Positions 19,923-32,886 of a stretch of 64,000 bases of DNA are shown in pieces. Below the pieces are notes generated by a model that ran no database searches, was not told the DNA's origin, and was given only the letters and a program-made list of their open reading frames with translations. Location of the stretch: contig NC_068937.1 in assembly GCF_016801865.2 (NCBI RefSeq), forward strand, positions 15,932,595 to 15,996,594, written 5' to 3'. The stretch is from Culex pipiens pallens (taxonomy: Eukaryota; Arthropoda; Insecta; Diptera; Culicidae). The first letter of the stretch is position 1, and every line of letters begins with the position of its first letter. Made by a program: the position numbers and the translations under genes.

Positions 19923-20356
19923 AGACGGAAATAACTTGAGTATAACATTTTTTGATAATTGAAAATACTAGGCCGATAACATTTTATCTTATTTATAACA
20001 AGATTTGTTATTCGTCGCTTTGACGTTTTTGTTATTGGATTGTTATTGTAATAATAGACTCATAAAATTTTTAGTTATTCTTCGAACAAGTCTTTGTTAT
20101 ATTTGTTTGTTATTTTAACAGCTAATCCGATCATCCCAGTAACAGTTGGAGGTATTCTTCCATAACAATAAAATGTTATTTCAAAGTTGTTTTGGCATTC
20201 AACCAATATCAGACCAATAACAATTTTTGTTATGATAACAAAAACTGTTATTAAACCTTTATGCAAAAATTGATTTTTCAAGAAGATTTCATAACACTTT
20301 CAGTTATTTTAACAGTATTTGTTATTGAAATGGGATGAATTTTGTTATTACCGTCT
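19923..20356. mobile_element. MITE with AGACGGTAATAAC ends, rich in GTTATT
   Basis: The left end AGACGGAAATAAC and the right end GTTATTACCGTCT are inverted repeats with one mismatch. The inside is packed with GTTATT and AATAAC in both directions, so nearly the whole 434 bp can pair with itself. The minus-strand open frame at 20075-20281 is incidental. Confidence 0.8.
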
Positions 20357-22650
20357 GTCCGGGAAGGTTAATTTTGCTTGAAATTTACCACATCATCAAA
20401 AAAAGCTTTTCAGAAATATACAAAAAATAGTTATCGTCCGTTATAGGCGATAATTATCTAAATAACTAAAGATTATCGTTAGAGTCCGATGAAAACAAAT
20501 GAACCCACAACCCAAATTGAGTAAAAATTACCCTAAAATTAGATTTTGTTTTTCGCACGTTTTGTGTGCACGCTTACATAGGTAGACCAATTTACCGATT
20601 TAATTAGGAATTTTGAGGTGGTATTACTCAAAAATAAGCATTTGAATTTAAATCTGTGATTTTGACACATCATCACTAAGATTTTTGAATGTACTAAAAT
20701 TTCAACGATACCAGATTTCAGTTAAATACGAAATTCATTGGAGTTTAAATTTGCAAACAATCATTCGTGCTTCAACTTGAAATGTCCAAGTTGTTAAACT
20801 TTGCCACGTGCACGCTTTCAAAACCAGGTGGCAAAACATACAATGCATATATGCAAAACAAGAGTCTCAAAGAATCTCAGAAATCAACAACCTCAGCCGA
20901 GCTTAATTTTGCAACCTTACCACACACGTTCAGACATGCTGCCTGACTTTGCTTGCAGCCCAGATCGGTTACAATCCGAAATGTCATAATTATAATAACA
21001 TCCCCAACAAACGGTAACCATGGTAGCGCCATCGCGCAACATCGAGCAACATGAGAACTAAAGCGGTACCTTGGACCAGCAGTACAATCGACGCGCCGTC
21101 ATCTGGTCTGGCAGGGCAGAAATTATTAACGGGGAAGGTTAGGGGCGCTGAGTAAACATTGCACGCGCAGCGCAGTAGGCTCAGAAGTTTGGAGAAGAAG
21201 AAAAAAACTGCGAATTTCTTACGGTTATTCATAGACAAAGAGAATTAGGATTGCTCAGGTTCTGACAGATGTTGAAAGTTCGCTTACCTTTAACATTGTT
21301 TAATTTGACCTTGACGCGTCAAACGCAATCAAGGCGCTTGCAATGCAGAAGGTGTGCACCTGTCAACCGCTCTGAAGCTCGCATCATTTGTCTATGTCTC
21401 AATCAGCAGAGAGGGGAAGAAGGGTTCGCGCAAAAAAGTGCACGGTAAACATGACTTCTGCCAAGATCCGATGGGAAATTGCGCGATGAAGTTCGTCGAA
21501 TGCCAGGGCTGCTTCGATGTAACGGTGATGGTCGCGCGCGCCCGATCTTGAATGACTCAATGGATATCAAGACACCGTTGGAATGTGCGCGCCAAGCAAG
21601 GGTTAAGTCTCATCTGCTACCGCGGTGAAGAAGTCAGGGCCTGCTGAGGCAACCCTCCGCAGCAATGACCGTGTGAACTTTGCGGTTGAGGTGGCATCTT
21701 AATAACCGGCGCGCAGTAAAAGGTTCCTTTGACAGTTCTGTTGATGAATCCAAAGTTGCCAAAGTTGCCATTGTTGACAGCGCGGATGAAACAGAAGTAA
21801 TTGTTGTTGCCGTGAGATTTTGAAGGTGTCTAGGTCGCCATCAAGAAAAGGCAAAGTGCCTTCAATTTGCGCACGGTCCACGACTTGTTTCGAAAGTATT
21901 TACACCGGTTTTACCAAGAGCGTGCCGCCGGCCGGAACGTGGTGGCGACCACGCCGAGCGTGATTTTCGGCAATTAACACCTGTGTGGTGCCGTAGATTG
22001 TTGTTTCATAGCGGTTCCAAGACCTTGCCAGACTTCATATTATGTAGATCAAGGATGCTGGGTAGTCACCGCAAGTTAGTCACTTGTTGCCGAAAAAAAT
22101 GTGGCGCGCGAAAGGTTCTCGAAATTGAGCCGTCACGATTTGTTTTAAAATTAAAAGTGGAGAAAAGCCTCTTTGTTGGTTTACATTGACAACCTTGGTT
22201 CAAAAACGCAAACCAAGGTGAATCATCATTAAGGTTCGTAACTGTCAAACGGGCTTGTTGATGATCTTGGATGTTAATTCAGTTCAATGTGGATAAACAT
22301 TAAGGTTACGAAACGTCAGTCTTGCGAGTTGTCAAACCAAAAATTCCAAAAAACAAATCGACTTCCAAAATTTGAAGAAAGCGCGTCAAATATTGACAGC
22401 TTTTGTCGCCGCGTCTCGTCCAATTGCGGATCTTCAACTCACCCCTCACAGCTGTCTCCAAAATGACGACAACAAAGCGAGCTCATGATGCTGGAATTCA
22501 AAAGCAGAGAAATCGCACTGAATATTGAAGATGACTGTGTCGTCGTTGATGACCAACTTCGTTGGCGGGAAGATCCTTCTGGCTGTTTGGGTGATTGGTG
22601 GACAGTGGGGGTGCGAAAATGAATCACTTTTTTGAATAATTTACACAAAA
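20357..22650. other. Single-copy, partly GC-richer region without a recognised gene
   Basis: From about 20990 to 22450 the sequence is less AT-rich and non-repetitive, with several short open frames (for example 21354-21551 plus and 21699-21881 minus). None has a recognisable domain or splice context. It could hold regulatory sequence or an unrecognised non-coding exon; I cannot support a product. Confidence 0.35.
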
Positions 22651-22689
22651 ATCTTGATGAATTTTGATTTTAATTTAAAAAAAACTACA

Positions 22690-24535
22690 AACTTAAAACA
22701 TAAAACTAAAAACAAAATTGTCAAAATTGCCCAAATTGTTAAAATAATAAAAATTGACAAAATTGTCAAAATTTGTCTCAATTCAATTGAAATCGTCAAA
22801 ATTTACGAAATTAAAAAAACTAAGACAAAATTGAGACAAAATTTAGAAAAAATTGAAACCGAATTGAGACAAAATTAAGACAAATTGTTACCAAATTGAG
22901 AAAAAATTTAGACCAAATTGTGACCATATTGAGACAAAATTGAGACAAAATTGGGACAAAATTAAAACATAATTGAGACCAATTTGAGCAAAATTGACAA
23001 AACTGAGACAAAATTGAGACGAAATTGACAAAATACAGACAAAGTTGAGACAAAATTGAGACAAAATTGAGACAAAATTGAGACAAAATTGAGACAAAAT
23101 TAGGATAAAACTGAGACAAAACTGAGACAAAATTGACACAAAATTGAGACATAATTGGGACAAAATTGAGACAAAATTGAGACAAAATTGGTACAACATT
23201 GAGACAAAATTGCTACAAAATAAGACAAAATTGGGACAAAATTGAGACAAAATTGAAATAAAATTGGGACAAAACTGAGACAAAATTGAGACCAAATTAA
23301 GACAAAATTGGGACAAAACTGAAACAAATAGGAGACAAAATTGATACAAAATTGACACATAATTAAGACAAAATTGAGACAAAATTGAGACAAAATTGAG
23401 ACAATATTGAGACAAAATTGGGACAAAATTGAGACAAAACTTAGGCAAAATCGGGACAAAACTGAGAAAAAATTGAGACAAAATTGAGAAAAAAATTGGG
23501 ACGAAACTTGGGACAAACTGACACCAAATTGTGACGGAATTGAGACAAAATTGAGACAAAATTGAGTCCAAATTGTGACACAATTGAGATAAAATTGTGA
23601 GAAAATTGAGACAAAATTGAGTCCAAATTGAGACCAAATTGTGAACAAATTTTACCAAATTGATACAAAATTGTGACAAAATTGAGACAAGTTTGAGACA
23701 AAATAGAGCCCAAATTCAGACCAAATTGTGACCAAACTGGTACAAATTAAGACAAAATTTATACACAATTGATAGAAAATTGAGACAAAATTGCCAAATT
23801 GCCCAAATTTGTCTCAATTTTTTCTCAATTTGACGAAATTTACAAAAATGAGACAAAATTTAAACATAATTGAAACAAAACTAGAAAAAATTTAGACAAA
23901 ATTGAAACCCACTTGAGACAAAATTGAGACAAATTGAGACAAAATTGAGACAAAATTGATGCAAAATTGAGATGAAATTAACAAAATTGACAAAATTGAG
24001 ACAAAATTGGGAAGAAATTAAGACAAAATTGAGATAAAATTGAGTCCAAATTGAGACAAAATTGAGATAAAATTGAGAGAAAATTGAGACAAAATTGAGT
24101 CCAAATTGAAATCAAATTGTGACTAAGTTGAGACCAAATTGATACAAAATTGAGGCATATTTGAGACAAATTTTGACAATTTTGACACAAATTTGGAATA
24201 TTTTGACAAACCGACGAAATTGAGACAAAATTGATACAAAATTAAGACAAAATTGACAAAATTGAAAAAAATGTGACAAAATTAGAGGAATTGAAAAAAT
24301 GAGACAAAATTATGACATAGTTGATAAAATTGACAAAATTGAGACAAAATTGTCACTAAATTGAGAAATAATAAAAAAATTGATACAAAATTAAGAAAAA
24401 ATTAAGAAAAAACTGAGACAAAATTGAGACATACCTGATAAAATTGATATAACTGAAAAAAAAAATAGAAAAAAATGAAACAAAATCAAGACAAAATAAA
24501 GACAAAATTGATAAAATTGAGACAAAATTGTCAAT
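22690..24535. repeat. Satellite-like array, 11-bp unit AAAATTGAGAC
   Basis: This is a tandem 11-base unit with substitutions and single-base indels, interspersed with AAAATTGAC. The 263-codon minus-strand frame at 22888-23679 and its neighbours read as a periodic SQFCLNFVSIL peptide. That is what an 11-bp repeat gives (33 bases make 11 residues), so they are not genes. The core AAAATTG is shared with 1-2530. Confidence 0.92.
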
Positions 24536-25075
24536 ATGTCAAAATTGTCAAAATTGTCAAAATTGTCACAGTTGTCAAAATTGTCAAAATTGTCAAAATT
24601 GTCAAAATTGTCAAAATTATCAAAATTGTCAAAATTGTCAAAATTGTCAAAATTGTCAAAATTGTCAAAATTGTCAAAATTGTCAAAATTGTCAAAATTG
24701 TCAAAATTGTCAAAATTGTCAAAATTGTCAAAATTGTCAAAATTGTCAAAATTGTCTAAATTGTCAAAATTGTCAAAATTGTCAAAATTGTCAAAATTGT
24801 CAAAATTGTCAAAATTGTCAAAATTGTCAAAATTATCAAAATTGTCAAAATTGTCAAAATTGTCAAAATTGTCAAAATTGTCAAAATTGTCAAAATTGTC
24901 AAAATTGTCAAAATTGTCAAAATTGTCAAATTTGTCAAAATTGTCAAAATTGTCAAAATTGTCAAAATTGTCAAAATTGTCAAAATTGTCAAATTGTCAA
25001 AATTGTCAAACTTGTCAAAATTGTCAAAATTGTCAAAATTGACAAAATTGACAAAATTGACAAAAATTAAAAAGA
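24536..25075. repeat. Near-perfect 9-bp array (AAAATTGTC, about 55 units)
   Basis: From 24541 the unit AAAATTGTC repeats with very few changes: AAAATTATC at 24613 and 24829 (exactly 24 units apart), TAAATTGTC near 24756, and one 8-base unit near 24988 that shifts the phase. The last few units turn into AAAATTGAC. Because 9 is a multiple of 3, all frames stay open, giving 168-180-codon periodic frames that are artefacts. Homogeneity far above the flanking 11-bp array suggests recent expansion. Confidence 0.95.
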
Positions 25076-25095
25076 TTGACAAAATTGATAAAAAA

Positions 25096-26395
25096 AAAGC
25101 AAAAAGTGTAAGAAAATGTCCTAAATCCTTCGGCTCCCTGTAAATTCCTCATAATGAATTCAGCAAACTTCGTTCGGCAAGAGTTCCGCATGCCACTTCG
25201 ACGACGGGTTCGACAATAAAAATCGAAGATTCGCCAACATTTTTCACGTGTGTCTGCGTGAGTGGTTCCAATCCATTGTCCAAACACCCTGCCGTCACAC
25301 CTACACGCACAAATACGGACTCCACTTTTTGCACCTTTTTTTCGTGACAATTCCTTCACCGACGACGATGACATGACGAAGGCTTTCTCAACCAATCAAA
25401 CACATCTCGCAGTCGCCTCGCAGAGTCAAATGCACGCTAAAAAGTAAATCACCAACAGCGCGCAATTTTTTTAAAACGATTTTCGACATTTTTTAAAATT
25501 TTTGCTTTCTTAAGATGTTTGTTGGCTCTGTCCACTTTTGGCCGGACCTCGCGGGACCTGAAGTTGAGGGTTTTTTTCCGTCCTCTTTTCTCTTCATATG
25601 TTTTCATATTTTTGCCGTTGAATTGGTGGAATTGGTTGAAGTCTTCGTCGTCGTCGGCATCTTCATCGGTGGTGGCGGTGGTGGTGATGATGACCACGTA
25701 ACATACTTACAGGTCATCCACACGAGCCCACCGAAGCCGTTGAGATGAACTGGCGTACTGATTTTGCGCATTTTTTGCCCAACTGTTTTTATTTTATTTT
25801 ATAAGTTATTGAATTCGATTAGCCTTGTGTAGCGCGCTTTTTTGAGTAACAATCATTAAAAGTGCATCGCGGATGAGTGGAAAATGTTGTTTTGTCTGCC
25901 AGAGACTTCAACGAAAGGAAAGTGACGAACGCTCGGGAAGATTCATGAATATAACATTCTTTTGTTGTGATTTTAGACTTATTTGCATTCTACAAATCGG
26001 TATTACACAATATTCAATCATAAGTTCCCAAAAAAGCTTACAGATACATATATGAGTCTGAGTTTATTTTAACAAATTCTTGAAAGATTTTTTGAGTTCA
26101 GTAAAGTTCCTTAGCACCATCATAATTTTGAACATTTAAAATGTTACATGAAATCGTACAGTAAACTTATTTTGTAAAATGCAACAACAAAACACAAAAT
26201 CTCATGATATTTTGAATGATTTAGATTTCAGCGATTAGTGAGTTCAAACCGGATTACAGATCCGATTATTATTCCAGAAAAATAAATATTTATTTCGGTT
26301 GTAGTCTAGCAAATTATTACGATTATTGCCTTAAAATTACATATAAAACCTATGAAAGCAGTAAAAGTAATTTGCTGCATAAATCAAGCACATAA
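25096..26395. other. Single-copy region, no gene recognised
   Basis: The sequence at 25130-25450 is of mixed composition with no repeat that I recognise. 25530-25740 has a GGTGGCGGTGGTGGTGATGA run that gives a short chance frame. The remainder is AT-rich. Confidence 0.35.
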
Positions 26396-26547
26396 CTGGA
26401 TTTTTTTTTAAAAGGTCCAATAAACCAAATTTTCAATTTTTGCTTTTTGGGTGTTTTTAGAACCGCCTTGAGTCAGGGGTATTCAAAAACACCCAAAAAG
26501 CAAAAATTGAAAATTTGGTTTATAGGACCTTTTCAAAAAAACTCCAG
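26396..26547. mobile_element. 152-bp palindromic MITE
   Basis: The arms 26410-26458 and 26485-26533 pair over 49 bp with one mismatch, and pairing extends with gaps to CTGGA/TCCAG at the ends. The core phrase is TTTGCTTTTTGGGTGTTTTT. The loop is 26459-26484. The near-identical arms point to a recent or gene-conversion-maintained hairpin. Confidence 0.85.
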
Positions 26548-26676
26548 ATAAATACCTCAGATTTTAATATGTAATTTTGCTCAGAAGTGTTGTCAAAATG
26601 TTTAATTATTTTCAAATTATCATATGTTTGATACTAAATTTGATTTTTTATCCAATCAAATGTGAAAAATCAACAA

Positions 26677-26740
26677 AATTGATTTTGTTTTATTCTGATA
26701 ATAAATTAATTATTATTATCAGAATAAAACAAAATCAATT
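26677..26740. repeat. Perfect 28-bp inverted repeat, 8-nt loop
   Basis: AATTGATTTTGTTTTATTCT at the left is matched in reverse at the right, with the palindromic centre ATTAATTA. It is a cruciform-capable AT-rich hairpin outside any element that I can delimit. Confidence 0.8.
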
Positions 26741-26894
26741 GATAGTAAAAAAAATTAACTGCTGGAATCTTTTTTAAAATTTTTGAATTAGACTGGATTT
26801 TTTTGAATTGGACTGGACTGGAAGGAGACAAAAACTTAAAACTTGAAAAAATGTTGTCGAGGTTCAGGGTAGCACAAATAAACGAAATCTGTTA

Positions 26895-27586
26895 TAAGGG
26901 GTTACAAACATGTTAGTCGGCAAAATTGACAGAGGTTTGTATGAGCATAAATTTAAACTTTTTTTAAATCTGTTTTCAGGGTATTGAAATATACCTTTTC
27001 ATCTGTTAACTAAATAAATTTGAAGACTTTGTGTTGCATCGTTGCTGAGATATATAATTTGAAGTTAGCTTTTCAAAAAACGATATCTCAACACTGCTTT
27101 GACCAAATTGGCTCAAAATTTTGGTGAAGACTCGTTAAACCGGTCCTGTGTGCATGACAAAGGCCGATTTTCAAAAACTTAATTTAAGAAAAAAAAAAAC
27201 AAAATATTTTTATGTTTTTCATATAAAAAATCGATAGTTTTTGATTTTTGTATTTTTTTAAAAAGCAAAATTTTAAAATCAGGCTTCGTCATGCACACGG
27301 GACATGTCTTGGGAATCTTCACCCCAAATTTCAGCCAATTTGGTCCATCTCATCTCGAGATATCGTGGCACCCGTAAACTCGATGTTTAGAGAAAAACGC
27401 TCACAAAGTTCGACAGTTCGCTTTGCGCATGGCAAAATTGTGAACTTAAATTGTCTCTTACTCAGTTTAGACACGAAATGTCTTCATGAAACTTTTAGGA
27501 GTGAATGAAAATCATCTTTTTTTGTGGATTCAGTGAATTTTTTATAATATGTTTTTTTTTATTTTCTACATGTATGTAACCCCTTA
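26895..27586. mobile_element. 692-bp DNA element with TAAGGGGTTACA ends
   Basis: The left end TAAGGGGTTACAAACATGT and the right end ACATGTATGTAACCCCTTA form an inverted repeat of about 19 bp with one mismatch. No transposase is encoded. Two internal stretches speak of AT-rich, decayed sequence. A TA target duplication is possible. Confidence 0.75.
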
Positions 27587-28145
27587 ACAACATTTTTAAT
27601 TAGATTCTGATTTAAACAATGTACGATGCACTTTTAGAACCTATCACAAAATACTTTATACATCATAGCAGTTAGTGGTCATAAAAGGAAATTTCAATGA
27701 ATTCATGAAAATATTTTTTCCCTGAAATTCCTCGTCATTTTCCGATTTAACAAAATTAAATATTAGAAATTTAAAAAAAGTCTCAAAGCGGATTTCATTT
27801 GTTTCCTTGAAAATGTCTTTTTAAAGCTCAACATTTTTTTGACTCCTGACTTTTTGGAAAAAAAAAAATAGAGAGGGAGAAGTAGGGGGGCAAGAACCTC
27901 AAATAAAATTTACATTGGCTAATTAAAAAAAATGTTTAAGAAAAAAAATCATCTCCAGGATTTAAATACGATAAGGCCAAAACAGATTTAATTACAAATT
28001 TTTGTCTCCTGCAAAATATTAAGCCTCGAAAAAAATCAAATAAACAAGTAGATTTTTATTATTTTTTTAACTGTTTAAAATCATTTTACTTATTTTACAA
28101 TAAGCTTAATATATCGAATCGAAATCTAGAATTGCAGATTTGAAT

Positions 28146-29141
28146 TACCGTAAAACGGGGTGACTTTGATAACCGGGGTGACTTTGATAGGTTGCCATTT
28201 TTCCGCAAAATAAAGAGTACAATTAAAATACGTACGAAATGGCTTAGAATCATACTGACCGTGATAGAGAAGTGTTCAAAGCACCTCAAGAAAAACTTTT
28301 CATAACATTTTGAAAAGTTTAAAAATTTAGTTAACTGTAGTTAAGAAAATGTTGGTGAAACTCATTATTTTAAACTTCTCAAAGTGTCATGATTTTTTCA
28401 ATGAACATGATTTTGAATCGGAAAACGGAATGCATTTTCGGATTCTTTGAACAATTTTCCACTAGGTGAAGGTTAAATAAGTTTGTAAATAATAAATAAT
28501 ATGTGGTTTTGAAACACAATTTAAAAAAAATCTCGAAATTTATATGCAATTTCAGTTGAACAAATTGCCTTTACTAAATATAAACTTTGTTTTTTTTTTT
28601 TTTTTTTTTCTTAAAAACTATACCAGCTACTTAAGTGATGCTACTTTTAACGTACAAATAAAGTTTGAACATCTTAAATATGATTTTAACAAGAAAAACT
28701 ATGACTATCAAACCCAAGTAACATTTTTTTCCAGGAGTTCTACAAGAGCTCTTCAAGATAGCTACAGCATAGCAGTTTGGACCGCGGTAGGATAAAACTC
28801 TCTTCAAGTACTCTTCCAAACTCCTGAAGAAGTTTTGAAGAGAATTTTATCCTACCGCGGTCCAAACTGCTATGCTGTAGCTATCTTGAAGAGCTCTTGT
28901 AGAACTCCTGGAAAAAAATGTTACTTGGGAAGTCACCCCGGAATTTGAACTAGGAATTTTCAACGTAACTATTTTTCTAAACACTATTGAAAAAACTTTT
29001 TTTTTCCAAATAGTGCATGGACTTTGTGTGGCCTACCCCAGTACATGTTTTAAAAATAATAATCTTGAGAAAAACCTTACTTGTTGGAAAATATTCCAAA
29101 AACAAATTGAAATCCTATCAAAGTCACCCCGGATTACGGTA
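28146..29141. mobile_element. 996-bp DNA element with CGGGGTGACTTTGATA ends
   Basis: The ends TACCGTAAAACGGGGTGACT and, reversed, TACCGTAATCCGGGGTGACT continue in GATA on both sides. The GGGGTGACTTTGATA motif is repeated once more just inside the left end (28173). A 217-bp MITE is inserted into another internal copy of this motif. No coding capacity is present. Confidence 0.85.
28713..28929. mobile_element. 217-bp hairpin MITE with CCCAAGTAAC ends
   Basis: The arms 28713-28807 and 28835-28929 pair over 95 bp with one mismatch. It starts CCCAAGTAACATTTTTTTCC and splits the host motif TATCAAAGTCACCCC, leaving a 2-bp AA duplication. The loop of 27 bases is 28808-28834. The near-perfect arms suggest recent insertion. 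Confidence 0.9.
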
Positions 29142-29319
29142 CGAAGAAATTGGTTATTCATAAATTCTCGTAAAGTTGTTTTTTTAGTAGCATATCTCAT
29201 TGGGCCTTTTTTGTCATACTTTTTAGCAACGTAATTTTGAAAATTAGTCTTGAAAATGGAAATTTAGTTTTTTGAATAAAATAAGTAAAAAGCCCATTGT
29301 CTACTTGCGATAAGGCTGG

Positions 29320-29725
29320 TACAAATTTTATTTAAAGTTTTTGCCCCCCCCCCCCTTCAAGGTTGTTCCGAAAAATCAGGGGGCAAAAAACTATTTTTTT
29401 CAAAAAACTTAAAAATACCAATGGAAATTTTAGTGCAATCACCTGAAATCAATTTAAAATGCATTCCCCTGCATTTAGAACCATTTTTAGTTTGGTTGGG
29501 GTGATCTAAAAATCTTTAAAATTTTCGATGTTTATTATCGCAAAAAGTTTATGTTGTGCTAAAATTTTTGTTTTCGTCAAATTTTACATTTTTTTTCAAA
29601 ACATCTAGACTAGTGTAAAATGCATTTTAAAACACTTGTTCCATGTAAATGTTGAAACTATGTTTTGTTATTTCAATATTTATATTTTTTTTATTTGCGC
29701 CCCCTCGACCCCGGCCTAAGTAAAA
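29320..29725. repeat. Dispersed repeat family, copy A, with a 13-base C run
   Basis: TCCGAAAAATCAGGGGGCAA and the downstream phrase GAAATCAATTTAAAATGCAT have diverged counterparts at 40390-40770 (inside the hAT element) and at 45820-46090. No coding frame is conserved among the three copies. A homopolymer of 13 C near 29344 starts this copy. Confidence 0.65.
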
Positions 29726-32365
29726 AAGCAATGATAATTTCACTCAAACACTCAAATTAAATGTTATTTCTGTTCTAATGTGTGGTATCAAAGAATAATT
29801 TGCTATGCCAAATTTTTGTATGACTAAAAACGAATGCTGCGGAGTCAAATAAATTATAGTTTTTAATATTTTAATAATCATATTTTGATGACAATTTATT
29901 TTCGGAATCAAAATCTCTTAAAAAAATTCAATAAATAATTTAAGCTTATTTTATTGAAAATAATAGTAGAATTTTGAAAAATATGTGCAACAGCCTTTTT
30001 TAATAAAAGTTTGATAAACTTTTACAAAATTTATGAGTGTATCAAATATTGAATGCTTTATAATCTTTTGATTTCCAAAAATATAATTGAAAATATTAAA
30101 ACCACTTAAAAAGTACTAAAGATTTTGTTGAAAATTTAATTTATGTATTATTGATTTGGATGAAATTGTCTATGAACATTTTCTATGACACAAGAGATCT
30201 TTTTTCCTAATCATTTCATACAATTATGGCAGCTGTCTATACAATAATGCTATTAAAATATCAAAAAAATCTGTATCTTGAGAACGGAAGAATTTTCTGA
30301 TCGATTGATGTCTTTGGTAAAGTTGTCAAAGTCCTAAGTCATGACTTCTCAGAAAAAATAAAATTGATTTTTTTTTAATTTGACGTCTTACACAAAATAA
30401 ATGGTCTAAATTCATTTGGCAGGGTTGCCAATTAAAAAAATCATGATTTTTTAAATAATTTGTGCTGCTTTGTTACGCATTGAATTGTCTTGTAACAATT
30501 CAAAATAAATGATCTCATATTAAAACATCGATTACCACCTGAATCAGTCATTAATTAACAAGAAAACATGGAAGTTTCCCCCCCTCAACACGTTCCCGAA
30601 ACTCTGATTTTCAATTCAACCTTCAAAGGCACCTGTCTGGAACGCTTAAAATTTCCAACTTTTTAACCCAGTCTGGCTCCCGCGGATGAAACCACCCGCA
30701 AAGCCGCCACGGAAGGAAGAAGGTGTGAACTGTTGGCCTACTCCCTCGCGAGAGACCAAAACCAGACCTCTTCCTTCACCTGGGATTTCCGCAACTCGCT
30801 GGCACCCAACAACCACCACCCATTCTTTTCCTTCTCATGGAATGCTCCCGAAATAACCTCACAAGGCCGAAAGCTGCTGCTAAGCTAGTCTCAGTTTATA
30901 TTTTTTTCAGTGTTAGGATTTGGAGGCACTTTTAATTAACCCTTGACATTTGTTTTTTTTTTAAAGAAAAAAATATTTTTTTTTTAGAAGAGCTAAAAAT
31001 AAAAAAAGGATAAAATTACAAAAAAAAAGTTGAAGGTTTAAAAAAAAGTAAAAAAGTAAATTAAAAATTCCTTAAATACATTAAAAAATAAAAGTTGAGG
31101 GTTAACGAGGGGGTGGCTCCCCTGCGCAGAGAAGAAGGGTCTGGAAGGTCTTGGCTTGACGTCGCGACGACGGGGGCAAACGCACACGCGATCATTTGAA
31201 GGAGAAGGAGGAGAAGGTCCAAGAGACCGGAGACAATGCCTGCTTGATGCGGCGCGTCGAGGGGAAAGTTTTTTTTCTTCATCAACTTGATCCACCGCCC
31301 GACGAGTGGCGGTCGGTGTGCGTGTGAGTGTCCACAGGTGAGTTGAGTGGCTTAATCAGCAGGTGTGAGTGTGCGATTTTTTTTTCATTGAGGCAGTGGT
31401 TGAGTGGTTGGGTTTTTTTTCTTTTTTTTTCTTGTGGAAAGAAACAACAATCAACTTGAGAGCCTCGCGTGGTGTTTATGAAAAGTGAAAGAAGAAACAA
31501 ACTGAAAGAGATTTTCAATAACAATAAAAATGAACTCAGTTAGTGAGTGGTGTTGGCGGGCAGTTTTGAGCTTATAATGGAACTCTTTAGAGGAACTCGT
31601 AAATGCATCGAGAATTTTAGTTAAAAATAATTTAAACATATTTAGTTGATTTGTTGCTTAATATTCTTCAAAAAGCCAAATAATCAAAAAAAAATAATAC
31701 TTCTCCACTTTTTAATTCTTGTATAATTTAGCTAAAATAATAATACCTATTAATCAATATTTTTAAATTAAATTGGTTTTGGGACATTAAAATGACATTG
31801 AAATGATCAGAGAACGTGCATTGGAACCTGTAGAAGTTTTCCTGTTTTATGCTATTTACATATTTTAATTTTCATAGTTGTTCGTATTATATTTTTTTTT
31901 ATCTGCCAATGCTGGCATGATTACATAATCGTCATTTCATGCAAATTATACAGTTTTGTTCTAAGGCATGCAAAATTCCAGAAAAAAACAAAACACCATC
32001 TTTTCCTGAAAATTTGAATTGGTTGGGTTATGGTTGGGGCAAATTGGTTTTTAACGGTTTAAGATGAATATCTCAGGATTGAAGTTTGCGTTCTTAACTC
32101 AGATTGGCCTTAATCGATGTTAGGCATTTCAATTCATAACTGTAATAATCAATCAAGCATTTTGTGATTCTTTTTGCTCAGAAATGTTAAAATTTAGGTC
32201 TAAATAAAAAAAAAACTGCTTGTTTATTCCCCTCCTCTCTTTCGACCAAGGTCAAGGCTGACGGACAAACACTTTATAACTCTTAAAACTAAATAACTCG
32301 ATTTGAGCAATTTTGAAATTTTGGAACGCTCGTCTTTAACTTAAACAGCGTTGAAGTTATTTAAT
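29726..32365. other. AT-rich sequence, then a mixed-composition stretch; no gene recognised
   Basis: 29726-30590 is AT-rich and includes a decayed hairpin-family fragment at about 30190-30345 (CATACAATTATGGCAGCTGT; TTTTCTGATCGATTGATGTC). 30600-31560 has higher GC and looks single-copy. Small open frames on the minus strand at 31038-31639 have no family match. 31560-32365 is AT-rich. Confidence 0.4.
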
Positions 32366-32850
32366 TTATGTTTATGATTCAAAAAATCATAACTCGGTTA
32401 AAGATTTTTTGCCCATTCTGGAAATTTCTGAAAAGTTGACATTTTATGTCCTCTAAAACATATCAAAAAATAAAAAAAATAAAAATAGTGTTTTTTTGCA
32501 AATCAAGTTTTAGTGACAAAAAGTTAAATAAAAAATCACCAATTTTTTTTTACCGTGTATCATTTTTTTTTCAATGTAGTCCATATCCATACCTACAACT
32601 TTGACGAATACACCAAATCGATCCGAAAATTCCTTCAAAAGATACAGATTTTTGAATTTACACATATCATTTTTGTATGGACAGCTGCCAAATTTGTATG
32701 GAAAATTATATGGACAAACTAATGATGCAAAATGGCTTCTTTGGGCATACCGAAGGCACCAAGAAAGTTTCAGCCGAATTAAAAAATACAAAACTTAAAA
32801 TTAAAGAAAAAAGACCGATTCCGTACAGAACTGCTCAAAAGTAGTTCCTC
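32366..32850 (+). repeat. Single-arm relative of the hairpin element
   Basis: It is parallel to 13030-13490 of the right hairpin arm, with the same landmarks: AAATTTCTGAAAAGTTG, TTTTTACCGTGTATCATTTT and CAAACTAATGATGCAAAATG. It too carries the LINE target sequence without an insertion. The 65-codon frame at 32601-32798 resembles the arm frames only because it is the same repeat. Confidence 0.85.
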
Positions 32851-32886
32851 GTATGGATGGCCCCTTAGTGAGATCCAGCTTCTGAA

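Noticed and set aside
22888..23679. 263-codon minus-strand open frame and its overlapping frames
   Set aside because: The product is a periodic peptide dictated by the 11-bp satellite unit, and frames on several registers show the same pattern. It is not a gene.
24528..25070. Open frames of 168-180 codons with Cys-Gln-Asn or Lys-Leu-Ser repeats
   Set aside because: They are produced by the 9-bp repeat in every frame; the repeat has no stop codon.
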